DNA of 64,000 nucleotides, taken from positions 1,613,501-1,677,500 of the forward strand of contig NZ_JAVIWJ010000001.1 in assembly GCF_034314105.1 (NCBI RefSeq), written 5' to 3'. Origin of the DNA: Pseudomonas sp. AB6 (GTDB lineage: Bacteria > Pseudomonadota > Gammaproteobacteria > Pseudomonadales > Pseudomonadaceae). The notes beneath the pieces were generated by a model. The model did no database searches. It was not told the origin of the DNA and saw only the letters and a program-made list of their open reading frames with translations. The first letter of the stretch is position 1. Each line of letters starts with the position of its first letter. Below are positions 25,619-34,794 of this stretch, one piece after another. A program made the translations under genes and the position numbers.

Positions 25619-25875
25619 CCCAGGGTTGTGGACGCCGGGTGGTCGGTCGTGCGGAGCAGGAGACTCATTAAGCCGTCCTACTAGTTCGATCAACGTCTTC
25701 ACTGGCGGCCCTGTGATTGCAAAGCCTACAGCCGACCCTACGGGGCGCGCCCTTAATGATCTCTCGCCGCGTGCGTCGTAGAGAGGAGGGCGCTAGCTCC
25801 TAGATGTAGATATTACGGGGGCTGAGGCAAACCAGGCCCTTCAGTGGCCAAGCTCCCACAGTTAACTTTCTACCC

Positions 25876-27237
25876 TCAGTGGGTCTGAAACCACTGGGAT
25901 TTCGATATATCTGGTCGAATGCCAATATCTGGCCAGATGTCTGCTTTAGCCCCAACATCCTGGGAGACGAAACTCTTCGGAATCCAGCCTGCGCGCTTTG
26001 CCGATTCACGCAGCTCGGCAAATGTAAGCGAGGCACTGGGCTCAAGCTTGTCCGAGCCTTTCCAGTGCATCCGAGCCGATGCAGGCCTGTCGCGAAGGAC
26101 TTGTAAGATGCTGGTGGTAAAGTCGCTGAGCTTTTCAATGAGGCTGCCGTACCCATAAGCATCGACGCCACGCATCAAAGGAAGCAGGTAGCTATGAGGA
26201 CTCAGCAATTGGTCATGCTGGTGCCTGAATTGCGCATAACGCTGGAAGTAGGGCTGGAATTGAGCAGAAAGGCGGAAGCGTCGACCAAGGTAAAGCGGAC
26301 TTTCGAAAATCCCTGGCCCCTTGGCAATCCCCAGCTGTGAAGCCAGGTAAAAGCTCGCAAATTCAGTTTTGGGCTGGTTTTGTACTGGATCGGATACTTC
26401 GAAGTCTCGGGGTTTGAAGTAAGAGAACGTTGGCTTGATGGTCTGTGTGGCACCAAGCGCCTTCATGGGAATGTCCGAATGGAGGGCCGCTGCGACGACG
26501 AACAAAAACGGTTCCGATTTCTCACTATAGTTTGTGAGCGACTCCGCAATACCCATCAGGTCAGAGAGTTGTTCCAATGTGAAGATTGTCCGCCGATTTT
26601 CTGTACGGGCTTCGAAGTCTTTCGGCAATAAGTCCCTAAAGGGATTTTCAGTCTCGGTACCTGCGGCAGTGTTATCGTAGGCATCGGCGAGCGACTTGGG
26701 GCTTGGCAGAGAATCGGTGAAGGCGAAATACTCCCGTCCATGCGTTATGAACCAGTTCCGATGGTGTTTAGAACTCAGACCTGGATCATCGCCCGAGAAG
26801 GTCTGTCGGATGATCGGACGCCATAGCGGATCGAGAGGCTTCTCTGCGAAATTCCCGCGGGTCTTTTTGGAGTACCGGCTACAACCCGGTGTCGCTACCC
26901 ACGCAACCGGCGGTCTCATGATGAACTCTATAAAAGTTTTTGCGTCGGTGCCGTTCCAATCATCCAAGGCTTTCCCTCGGATTGACCAACTCCAGTGCAT
27001 CATCGACTCTAGGATCGGGCAAAGCACTTTGTAGTGCCGGTCTTGGAATCCAGGCCGTCGAGATTGTGAGATGAGAAAGGACATGCCCGTTCGCCAGGCG
27101 TTGAGCGCATTCAGGTGCTCGGGAATTGTCTTTAAGCGGCGCCGGACTTCCAGGTTTATCGGTTGTTCAACGTGAGCATGGTCGTTAAGCAGACCTAGGG
27201 GTGGGAACAGAGGATAAGGAACTGTGGGCTCAGCCAT
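25876..27237 (-). CDS. Tyrosine-recombinase-like protein lacking clear catalytic residues
   Basis: 453 residues from an ATG at 27237, with AGGA 9 bp upstream. The N-terminal region (LNALNAWRTGMSFLI, WSIRGKALDDWNGTDAKTFI, RPPVAWVATPG, then DPLWRPI) follows the SAM-like N-terminal pattern of a Pseudomonas/Burkholderia integrase group, in which a W.gp...WRPF stretch follows the core-binding helices. The later part (LEQLSDLMGIAESL, FLFVVAAALHSDIPMKALG) aligns in texture with the catalytic core, but the arginine box and HxxR are not evident. It may be a non-catalytic partner integrase of the kind found in multi-integrase islands. Moderate to low certainty. Confidence 0.4.
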   Translation of the reverse strand: MAEPTVPYPLFPPLGLLNDHAHVEQPINLEVRRRLKTIPEHLNALNAWRTGMSFLISQSRRPGFQDRHYKVLCPILESMMHWSWSIRGKALDDWNGTDAKTFIEFIMRPPVAWVATPGCSRYSKKTRGNFAEKPLDPLWRPIIRQTFSGDDPGLSSKHHRNWFITHGREYFAFTDSLPSPKSLADAYDNTAAGTETENPFRDLLPKDFEARTENRRTIFTLEQLSDLMGIAESLTNYSEKSEPFLFVVAAALHSDIPMKALGATQTIKPTFSYFKPRDFEVSDPVQNQPKTEFASFYLASQLGIAKGPGIFESPLYLGRRFRLSAQFQPYFQRYAQFRHQHDQLLSPHSYLLPLMRGVDAYGYGSLIEKLSDFTTSILQVLRDRPASARMHWKGSDKLEPSASLTFAELRESAKRAGWIPKSFVSQDVGAKADIWPDIGIRPDISKSQWFQTH

Positions 27238-27930
27238 AGATATAAGTCCTATGCGAACACGGTGACCGCCTGAAGTAAGCGGGAACTGAGTGACTGGTTC
27301 AGCTTGGTTTACCAAGTAAACAAGTCACAGCATGTAGATCAGCGCACCGTGCGTAAACGTCATGGAAGGATTCCTTTTGGGGACTCATGACGGAGTGGAT
27401 GCCCAAGACACAAGCTGCAGCGAATAGGCGCAATGAGTGGCCAAGGTTACTCATGGAAATCGCAAGCGCTGAACGGTCAATCGGTTCTTCATAGACAGCG
27501 TACACTCAAGTGAGAAGCACGACAAAGATCACATTGGCGAGTGTCTGACTAGGCTTAAGCAAAAATAGTTGGTGGCTTTGGAGTTGAGATTCGCCGTCTT
27601 GTTTTCAAATCTTAGGATTCGATAAATCAAATCTCGCAATCTCGAAAGGCTAGAAGGTAGGGCTCAGAAGCTGTTGATTTGGTTGGATTCTTATAATTCG
27701 AGGCAAAGTCCGGTTTTTACCGACTGGTGACAAGCGCGGTATCTGAGCTTGAGTTGAACGTAGTTTAACATAATATACATTATGCGAACCTTTAGGCTGT
27801 TCGCCTGTACGCCCAATGCTGCTGATTTGAGGCCTAGCAAACACGTGCTAAGCCCTTAACACTTGGCGTAACGATTCCGCACTCTGAACCGAGCCGCTTG
27901 TAGTCGTCACGAACGCTAACGTGCAAGCAT

Positions 27931-28157
27931 TCACCAGAGACCGACGATGGTCTTCGTCGACAGCCGGACGCACTCTGCTTTATCAGCTATATACCAATGA
28001 CTGAAAAATTTGGTTTGTCTAACGGAATCAGCCATATACCGCTTAAGCTCAAAAATCATGATTGGGTGGTCATCTATACGGACTTCAACACTTTCTTAAG
28101 TGTAGAGCCAACTCGAAAAGTAACTTTATCGTCTAGGTCAGCGCCAATTTTATCCAT
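27931..28157 (-). pseudogene. Possible decayed small gene in two frames
   Basis: From an ATG at 28157 (MDKIGADLDDKVTFRVGSTL, ending KKVLKSV at a TAG) the sequence looks natural. A second frame continues VEVRIDDHPIMIFELKRYMA and ends with TKTIVGLW at 27931. Joined by a single-base shift they make about 75 residues. I cannot name the family. The surrounding ~950 bp (27238-28269) hold no other confident gene and are AT-richer than the flanks. Confidence 0.3.
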
Positions 28158-28175
28158 ATCAAATCCAACATAACG

Positions 28176-28277
28176 ATGAAAAATTACCATAACGTCTTAG
28201 ATATGATGTCCAGCGGCTTGCTGGCGCGGATGGTGCGCGCCAGCACTTACCTCGATATGGCAATGCGCTTTAACTAA
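28176..28277 (+). other. 33-codon open frame, possible gene remnant
   Basis: Reads MKNYHNVLDMMSSGLLARMV and ends YLDMAMRFN at 28277, just past the stop of the D-aminoacylase gene on the other strand. It could be the 3' end of a lost gene. The DNA also forms a 10-bp-stem hairpin (CTGGCGCG/CGCGCCAG) at 28219-28245, which might instead be structural. Confidence 0.25.
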
Positions 28278-29727
28278 ACCCCATACGCAAATCCCCCTCC
28301 CTTGCCAGAAACCGCCCTTCTCTTTTACCGCTCGCCTGGCCTTCGCTGTAACTCAACACGCCATTGACCCACACCCCATCAATTCCTTCCGCCGGCCGCT
28401 GCGGTTCATGGAAGTCCGCCATGTCGCGGATGGTCAGCGGATCAAACAACACCAGGTCCGCCCAATACCCTACGCGAATCTCGCCACGCTTTTTTAAGCC
28501 AAAACGTGTCGCCGACAATCCGGTCATTTTGTGCACGGCGGTGTGCAGCGGAAAAAGCCCCACATCACGGCTGAAATGCCCGAGTACTCGTGGAAATGCG
28601 CCCCACAAGCGCGGGTGCGGGAAAGGATCCTCCGGCAATCCGTCGGAGCCAATCATGGACAGTGGATGAGCAAGAATTCTTCGCACATCAGCCTCGTCCA
28701 TGCCGTAGTACACCGCTCCAGCCGGTTGCAGCCGTTCGGCGGCATTGAGCAATGACACGCCCCACTCCGCAGCGATGTCGATCAGATCGAGGCCGCCCAG
28801 CTCGGGATGCGGCATGGACCAGGTAATTGTGATGCGATGGGCGGCGGTGACTTGCTTGAGGTCTAGGGTCGAAGAGCTGGCCGCGTAGGGATAACAATCG
28901 CAGCCCACCGGGTGGGTTTTCGCTGCATGCTCAAGGACCGCTAACAGCTGCGGGCTGCGGCCCCAGTTGCCGACACCGGCACACTTGAGGTGAGAAATGA
29001 TCACTGGGACTTTCGCGTGACGACCTATCTGGAACGCTTCGTTCATGGCCTCCAGCACTGGTTCGAATTCGCTGCGCAAGTGGGTGGTGTAGACCGCGCC
29101 GAATGCCGTCAGCTCTTCAGTCAGTTGCAGCACTTCATCGGTGGACGCCGAAAATGCGCTCGCATAAGCCAGACCAGTAGACAATCCCAACGCGCCCGCT
29201 TCCAGGCTGTTACGCAGTTGCTCGCGCATCGCGCTGATTTCATCCGCAGTGGCGGTACGAAACAGGTCATCCAGGTGATTGCTGCGCAGTGCAGTGTGAC
29301 CAACCAGCGCCGCCACGTTCAGCGTGGTGTTCGCCGCTTCGACGGCCGCTCGGTAATCGCTGAATTTCGGATAAACAAACGCCGCCGCCGTGCCAAGCAA
29401 GTTCATCGGGTCTGGCGGATCTGCAAGCAAACTGACCGGCGATGCACTGATCCCACAGTTGCCGACGATCACCGTGGTCACGCCCTGGCTGAGTTTGGGC
29501 AGCATCTGCGGCTGGCGGATCACCACCGTGTCGTCATGGGTGTGAACATCAATGAAGCCCGGCGCCAGCACTCGGCCCGCGGCGTCGACTTCTTCGATGG
29601 CAGTGGCGTCGTGCAAGTCGCCAATGAACGCGATGCGACCGTTCAGGATCGCCACGTCGGCGGGGTAACCGGGGCTGTTGCTGCCGTCGATAATCAGGGC
29701 GTTGCGGATCAGCGTATCGTACAACAT
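28270..29727 (-). CDS. N-acyl-D-amino-acid deacylase (D-aminoacylase)
   Basis: This is a 485-residue member of the amidohydrolase superfamily. It has the N-terminal metal motif PGFIDVHTHDD, a central VGNCGISASP with the Cys of the D-aminoacylase metal site, VIISHLKC and the late MIGSDGLPED aspartate motif. It hydrolyses N-acyl-D-amino acids to the free D-amino acid in the cytoplasm. The start at 29727 (MLYDTLIRNALIIDG) lies 1 bp after the RpiR regulator's stop, so the two are coupled; longer starts run into that gene. With the GntP permease upstream it forms a three-gene uptake and breakdown operon. Confidence 0.85.
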   Translation of the reverse strand: MLYDTLIRNALIIDGSNSPGYPADVAILNGRIAFIGDLHDATAIEEVDAAGRVLAPGFIDVHTHDDTVVIRQPQMLPKLSQGVTTVIVGNCGISASPVSLLADPPDPMNLLGTAAAFVYPKFSDYRAAVEAANTTLNVAALVGHTALRSNHLDDLFRTATADEISAMREQLRNSLEAGALGLSTGLAYASAFSASTDEVLQLTEELTAFGAVYTTHLRSEFEPVLEAMNEAFQIGRHAKVPVIISHLKCAGVGNWGRSPQLLAVLEHAAKTHPVGCDCYPYAASSSTLDLKQVTAAHRITITWSMPHPELGGLDLIDIAAEWGVSLLNAAERLQPAGAVYYGMDEADVRRILAHPLSMIGSDGLPEDPFPHPRLWGAFPRVLGHFSRDVGLFPLHTAVHKMTGLSATRFGLKKRGEIRVGYWADLVLFDPLTIRDMADFHEPQRPAEGIDGVWVNGVLSYSEGQASGKREGRFLAREGDLRMGFS

Positions 29728-29728
29728 G

Positions 29729-30589
29729 TCAGTCTCCCAACGGCAAGCGATCGTTGCCGCCACGGTAATCGTCCAGGGCCAGTTTGATCCGCCGCAGACG
29801 CTCTTGATTGTCTTCAGGATTTGCCAGTGCGAGTTCGGTGGCGAGTACATCAATGGCCAGCAACATGCCGTAGCGCGCCGCTGTGGGTTTATAAATAAAC
29901 GATGTTTCAACGCCTTGCAGCGGCAGGAGCACATCAGCCTGTTGCGCCAGTGGTGAATCGGCGCGGGTGATGGCGAGAATCCGCGCGCCGTAGCTGCGCG
30001 CCAGCTCGACGGCTTCGATCAGTTCAGACGTTATGCCAGTCAGCGAGCAGGCGATCACGACGCGTTCGGTATCGAGGCTAGCGGCGGTGACACGCATCAT
30101 TACCGGGTCATGGCACACCGCAATCGGGTAGCCAAATCGCACCAATCGCACTTGCAGCTCATCGCTGCACAACGATGAGCAGCCACCCATGCCGAAAGCG
30201 TGGATCATCCGCGCCTTGCCCAGTAATTTCACTGCATCGGCAAAGTGTGACTCATTGAAAGCTGCCAAGTGCTGACGCAAGGTCGATTCGATATCACCGA
30301 CAATCTGGCCGTAAAACGCCGACTGCTCGGGTGTACCGGCCGGGTCGAGGAAACGGCTGCCGACGCCGCTGGCCTGGGCAAGTTGCAAACGTAAGTCGCG
30401 CAAGTCCCGACAGCCCACCGTGCGGGCAAAGCGCGACAGGGTGGCGGTGCTGACTTCCGCTCGCAGCGCCAATTCATCTAGGCTGGCAGAAGACGCAAAT
30501 CCTACGTCATCGAGCATCAGCCGAGCGATGCGTCCTTCCCCGGCACTGAAGGAATCCTGGCGCGTGCGAATCTGGTAGAGGATGTCCAT
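29729..30589 (-). CDS. MurR/RpiR-family transcriptional regulator
   Basis: 286 residues. The N-terminal helix-turn-helix 6 domain (SLDELALRAEVSTATLSRFA) is followed by a SIS sugar-phosphate-binding domain (MIHAFGMGGCSSLCSDEL, then VIACSLTGITSELIEAVELA). Such regulators usually respond to a phosphosugar or an N-acetyl amino sugar. It sits in the middle of the operon between the permease and the D-aminoacylase and probably controls it. There are 11 bp between it and the permease stop. Confidence 0.85.
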   Translation of the reverse strand: MDILYQIRTRQDSFSAGEGRIARLMLDDVGFASSASLDELALRAEVSTATLSRFARTVGCRDLRDLRLQLAQASGVGSRFLDPAGTPEQSAFYGQIVGDIESTLRQHLAAFNESHFADAVKLLGKARMIHAFGMGGCSSLCSDELQVRLVRFGYPIAVCHDPVMMRVTAASLDTERVVIACSLTGITSELIEAVELARSYGARILAITRADSPLAQQADVLLPLQGVETSFIYKPTAARYGMLLAIDVLATELALANPEDNQERLRRIKLALDDYRGGNDRLPLGD

Positions 30590-30600
30590 GGCGGCTCCGG

Positions 30601-31950
30601 CTATAGCAGGTAGGAAAGGCCCACGGTAAGGCCAAACGCGACCAGCGAAATAATCGTTTCGAGCACAGTCCAGGTCTTGAAGGTCTGGGCGACGGTCATG
30701 TTGAAGTATTCCTTGATCAACCAGAAGCCGCCGTCATTGACGTGGGAAAAGATAACCGATCCTGCGCCCGTCGCTAGCACCAGCAACTCTGGATGCGGAT
30801 AACCCAGACCAATCGCCACCGGCGCGACAATCCCCGACGCCGTGGTCATTGCCACCGTCGCAGAACCGGTGGCAATGCGCATTAACGCGGCAAATAGCCA
30901 ACCCATGATCAGCGGCGACAAGTGAAATTCATGGGCCAGGCTGACAATCTGATCGGTGACGCCGGCCTCCACCAGAATCCGGTTCAACCCACCGCCCGCC
31001 CCCACTAACAACGTGATACTGGCCGTCGGCGCCAGACATTCATTGGTAAATTTTAAAATCGATTCGCGGTTGAAGCCTTGGGCGATACCCAGCGTCCAGA
31101 AGCTCAGCAAAGTCGCCAGCAACAGCGCGATCACTGAGTTACCAATGAACAATAGAAACTGGTTCAGCCCGCTGCCCGGCGTGGAAATCAGATTCGCCCA
31201 GCCGCCGATTAGCATCAACACCACCGGCAGCAAAATAGTCGCCATGGTGATGCCAAAACTCGGAAGTTTGTCGCGCGGTTCACGGTCGAGGAACTGCCGT
31301 TCCAGCGGGTTCTGCGCCGGCAGTTGAATGCGCGGCACAATAAATTTTGCATAGAGTGGACCGGCGATGATTGCGGTCGGAATACCGATCAGAATCGCAT
31401 ACAGCAAGGTCTGCCCCACCGACGCCTGATAGGCCTGCACCGCCAGCATCGCCGCGGGGTGCGGCGGCACCAGTGCGTGCACCACCGAGAGCCCGGCGAC
31501 CATCGGCAAACCGACCATCAGGATCGACACGCCGACACGCCGCGCTACGGTAAAGGCAATCGGCACCAGCAGTACAAAACCAACTTCGAAGAACAACGGC
31601 AGCCCGACCAAAAACGCGATACAGACCATCGCCCAGTGAGCGTTTTTCTCGCCGAAGCGGTCGATCAAGGTACGCGCTACCTGCTCGGCGCCGCCGGACT
31701 CGGCCATCATCTTGCCGAGCATCGTGCCCAGAGCCACGACTAGTGCGATATGCCCCAGAGTTTTACCCACCCCGGCCTCATAGGTGCCTACCACTCCGGA
31801 CGCCGGCATTCCCGCCAGCAACGCAAGACCGATGGACACCAGGGTGATCACAATGAACGGATTGAGTCGGTAACGGGCGATCAGAACGATCAGCGCGATA
31901 ATGGCGATGGCGGCATACACCAGCAGCCAATAGCCGAAGGATAGAGTCAT
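30601..31950 (-). CDS. GntP-family gluconate:H+ symporter-type permease
   Basis: 449 residues, about 12-14 hydrophobic segments, starting MTLSFGYWLLVYAAIAIIAL. The family signatures are visible: ALVPPHPAAMLAVQAYQASV and HVNDGGFWLIKEYFNMT near the C-terminus. GntP permeases import gluconate and related acids with protons. Here the neighbours are a D-aminoacylase and an RpiR regulator, so the substrate may be an acylated D-amino acid and not gluconate. The gene's 5' end and promoter region are duplicated in inverted orientation at 32491-32788. Confidence 0.85.
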   Translation of the reverse strand: MTLSFGYWLLVYAAIAIIALIVLIARYRLNPFIVITLVSIGLALLAGMPASGVVGTYEAGVGKTLGHIALVVALGTMLGKMMAESGGAEQVARTLIDRFGEKNAHWAMVCIAFLVGLPLFFEVGFVLLVPIAFTVARRVGVSILMVGLPMVAGLSVVHALVPPHPAAMLAVQAYQASVGQTLLYAILIGIPTAIIAGPLYAKFIVPRIQLPAQNPLERQFLDREPRDKLPSFGITMATILLPVVLMLIGGWANLISTPGSGLNQFLLFIGNSVIALLLATLLSFWTLGIAQGFNRESILKFTNECLAPTASITLLVGAGGGLNRILVEAGVTDQIVSLAHEFHLSPLIMGWLFAALMRIATGSATVAMTTASGIVAPVAIGLGYPHPELLVLATGAGSVIFSHVNDGGFWLIKEYFNMTVAQTFKTWTVLETIISLVAFGLTVGLSYLL

Positions 31951-32116
31951 GCGGTACTCCCCGAAAGGGTCACGTCGAATGGATTGTGAAATTCATAAAT
32001 CATTTTTATGAATTATTTTCAAACAACGTGAAAGTAATTTTCGTAGACGGGTAAGAGTTGTCGCAAAGAGATATGGGTGGACGCAGTTTTTGAAACTCAG
32101 TTAGGCGGATTTTCAT
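31855..32116. repeat. Inverted duplication, arm A (permease start and upstream region)
   Basis: The first ~95 bp of the GntP permease and the 166 bp upstream of its ATG recur in inverted orientation at 32491-32745. The spacing from ATG to arm end is 166 bp in both arms, and shared words include TACGAAAATTACTTTC-like and TCTCTTTGCGACAAC-like blocks. The arms have diverged, so the event is old. Confidence 0.8.
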
Positions 32117-32129
32117 CGCCGGCCCTTGC

Positions 32130-32396
32130 TCACCGGCCAATGCGATACGTCAATGTAATCGCAGACACGTCCCACAACTTCTTGGCCTTTTGCACGTCAG
32201 CTGTAGTTCCGCATCCGCGGGCATACGTAAGAATGTTATCCCAAGGCATAAGGAGCGCTGATGCAAACACATTCGTTCCAGCCTCAACCTCTTTCCCCTT
32301 GCTTTTGCCATAACGGTGCAGGAGCAAATGTTCCAGCTCGCGCGCCGCGTCCAACCTGCTAATGACGCACTCTCGTCGACCTGTCGAAATGCGCAC
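32130..32396 (-). pseudogene. ImmA/IrrE peptidase fragment with altered active site
   Basis: The 88-codon frame contains ARELEHLLLHRYGKSKGKEV followed by EAGTNVFASALLMPWDNIL, clearly the second half of an ImmA/IrrE metallopeptidase. The zinc motif HELGH has become RELEH, and the N-terminal helix-turn-helix part is missing. It lies in the spacer between the two arms of the inverted duplication and is surely non-functional. Confidence 0.65.
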
Positions 32397-32490
32397 TCAA
32401 ATGGCGGTAGTCGTCAGTAAGCAGAAACGCTAGTACTGACGTAGAGAAACGCCGGAGCCTTGTTATTGGCTAGAGAATAAGGCGGGAGTG

Positions 32491-32745
32491 ATGAAAATCC
32501 GCTTGACCAAGTTTCAAAAACAGCGACTACCCGTATCTCTTTGCGACAACCCTTATCCCTGTACGAAAATTACTTTCTTTTCGTTTGAAAGTTGCGCCTC
32601 GAAATGTTTTATGAGTTTCACAACCTATTCGGCGTGACCCTTTCGAGGAGTACTGCATGACCCATTTCTTCGGCTATCGGCTGCTGGTGTATACCGTCAC
32701 CGCCACCATCGCGCTGATAGCCCGTTACCGACTCAATCTGTTCAT
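32491..32745. repeat. Inverted duplication, arm B
   Basis: Counterpart of 31855-32116 in opposite orientation. It begins ATGAAAATCCGC and runs through a copy of the permease promoter region into a truncated permease start. Confidence 0.8.
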
Positions 32746-32788
32746 TGTGACAACCTTGGCGTACCGCAGGCCTTTTTACTTGATCTAG
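32657..32788 (+). pseudogene. Truncated second copy of the GntP permease 5' end
   Basis: Reads MTHFFGYRLLVYTVTATIAL then IARYRLNLFIVTTLA and stops at 32788, against MTLSFGYWLLVYAAIAIIAL in the intact gene. It has lost 9 bp in the first transmembrane segment and everything after about codon 35. A ribosome site (GAGGAG) is still present. Confidence 0.75.
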
Positions 32789-32949
32789 CGCTTAGAGCGC
32801 TGGTCGCTCGAACACTTCGCTCACCCCCCAGTTTCAATGCTGATGATCACCCATCAGGCGCGTCATTGTGCGCGTGAAACATAGGTGCCAGCGATGGATA
32901 GCGTTCGTTTTAACACTAAAAAACATAAGAAAATTACCTGGAGCACCGT

Positions 32950-34275
32950 ATGTTTAAGCGAGTAATTCCCACCGCACTCTTATTGGCGACAAGTTCCATG
33001 TGCGCCCAGGCAGACAACACTACCGCGCACGGTTTTCTGGAAGACAGTAAAGCCAGTCTTTCGTTGCGCACCTTGTATTTCAACAGTGACAACCGCGACG
33101 GCACGGCAGCTCCTTCTAAGACCGAGGAGGCGGCACAGGGTTTTTTGCTGCGTTATGAGTCCGGATTTACCCAAGGCACCTTAGGATTCGGGCTTGATGC
33201 TCAGGCACTGCTGGGCATTACGCTGGACAGCGGACACGGACGCCATTTGGGCAGCGGCATGATCCCGACTGACGGCGATGATGCCGCCAATTCTTGGAGC
33301 AGCTTTGGCCCGACCGCAAAGATGCGCATTTCCAAAACAGAGTTTCGCTATGGCACGTTGCTGCCTAAGTTGCCGATCCTGCTGTCGAATGATGCCCGCC
33401 TCTTGCCGCAATCGTTCACCGGGGCTCAAGTCACCTCGAACGAAATCAATGGCCTGATGCTGACCGGCGGTGTGCTTGAACACGCGGTCGGCCGCGCGTC
33501 GACAGACCGGACCGGTTTGTCGGTGCCGGGTGGCACCCAAGACAGCAACAAATTCTACTTCGCTGGCGGTGACTACAACATCACCAAAGACCTGAAGGCG
33601 CAATACTACTTCGCGCAGTTGGAGGACTTCTACAACCAGAACTTCTTTGGCCTGACGCATGTATTGCCCATCGACGGCGAAAGTTCGTTTACCACCGACC
33701 TGCGTTACTTTCGCACCACCTCGACCGGTGCCAATAGTTCCGCCGCCGGCCGCTCGCAAGGCTACCAGACATCGGGTTACACCAAGGATAACAACGGCGA
33801 AATTGATAACAGCACCTGGGTGGGAATGGTGACCTACTTCAACAGTGGTCATGCGGTGTCACTGGGGCATCAACATGTGGGTGCCGGTAGTAACTTCACT
33901 CAGCCCAACCAGGGCGGCCTGGTCGATAAAGGCGCCGGCGGCGGCAGCGTTTATTTACCGACAGACCGTATGATCCAGAACTTTGGTCGAGCTGGGGAGC
34001 AGACCAATTTCGGCCAATACAGCTATGATTTCGCCCCGCTGGGTGTGCCGGGTTTAAGGGCGACTATCGTGTATCTGAAGGGGACGGACATCAAGGCACA
34101 AAACGCAGGTGATCAGTCCGAATGGGAGCGCGACATGACCGTTGACTACGTGCTGCAATCAGGCTCGCTCAAAGGGCTCGCTTTCAGTTTGCGCAACGGC
34201 AAGTCGAACACCGAAGCGGGCCGCAATGTGGAACAGAACCGCTTCATCATCAACTACACACTTTCGCTGCTTTAA
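32950..34275 (+). CDS. OprD-family outer membrane porin
   Basis: 441 residues with a signal peptide (ALLLATSSMCAQA, cleavage near residue 22). FLEDSKASLSLRTLYFNSDN marks the start of the OprD barrel, followed by the usual alternating strands and FGPTAKMRISKTEFRYGTL and a C-terminal NRFIINYTLSLL ending in an aliphatic residue. OprD porins admit basic amino acids, peptides or organic acids. It may serve the D-aminoacylase/permease locus upstream. GGAG lies 8 bp before the ATG. Confidence 0.85.
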   Translation: MFKRVIPTALLLATSSMCAQADNTTAHGFLEDSKASLSLRTLYFNSDNRDGTAAPSKTEEAAQGFLLRYESGFTQGTLGFGLDAQALLGITLDSGHGRHLGSGMIPTDGDDAANSWSSFGPTAKMRISKTEFRYGTLLPKLPILLSNDARLLPQSFTGAQVTSNEINGLMLTGGVLEHAVGRASTDRTGLSVPGGTQDSNKFYFAGGDYNITKDLKAQYYFAQLEDFYNQNFFGLTHVLPIDGESSFTTDLRYFRTTSTGANSSAAGRSQGYQTSGYTKDNNGEIDNSTWVGMVTYFNSGHAVSLGHQHVGAGSNFTQPNQGGLVDKGAGGGSVYLPTDRMIQNFGRAGEQTNFGQYSYDFAPLGVPGLRATIVYLKGTDIKAQNAGDQSEWERDMTVDYVLQSGSLKGLAFSLRNGKSNTEAGRNVEQNRFIINYTLSLL

Positions 34276-34794
34276 GCGCCAACGCGATAAACAATCTGGT
34301 CAAGGGGATGATTGATGCCTAGCTTGAGTTGCGCTTCTGTGTTGGCACCGACGCCAAATTGATTCAGTTGCCTAGATATCGCTGACCCGGTCTGATTCCT
34401 TGGGAGCCATTATCTATAGTGGATTTAGGCTGGAGGCCTGGACGCATCAGGCCCACCTGCGCAACCTACTTGCACGGTTCAGATCATCTCTGCGCTAGCC
34501 AATGCGCTGTCGGGGAAATCGAGAGCGATGATCTGGCTTCCGTTCTGGGACTCGATAGCAGCTCACCTTCCCATCTGCCTGAGCCGCTGGGGGATGCGAA
34601 GTCGTACTTGAACAAATCACCCGTTCAGGCGCGGCAGTGTCCGAGATGATCCTTTAGTTGTCCGGCACGTTTTCTTGTACTAGCTAATGCGGCGCCCGTC
34701 CTGCAGGGACAACTTCTGCGGGAACTTTGGAGCGTGGGCGCTTAATACATTGTATGGTTAATCCCCCCGTATTTTCGTTGAGACAAACAGCAGC
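34276..34794. other. Intergenic stretch without a recognisable gene
   Basis: About 520 bp between the porin and the LysR gene. A 76-codon frame (34419-34649) has no motif or ribosome site. The last ~60 bp are AT-rich and probably hold the LysR promoter. Confidence 0.4.
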
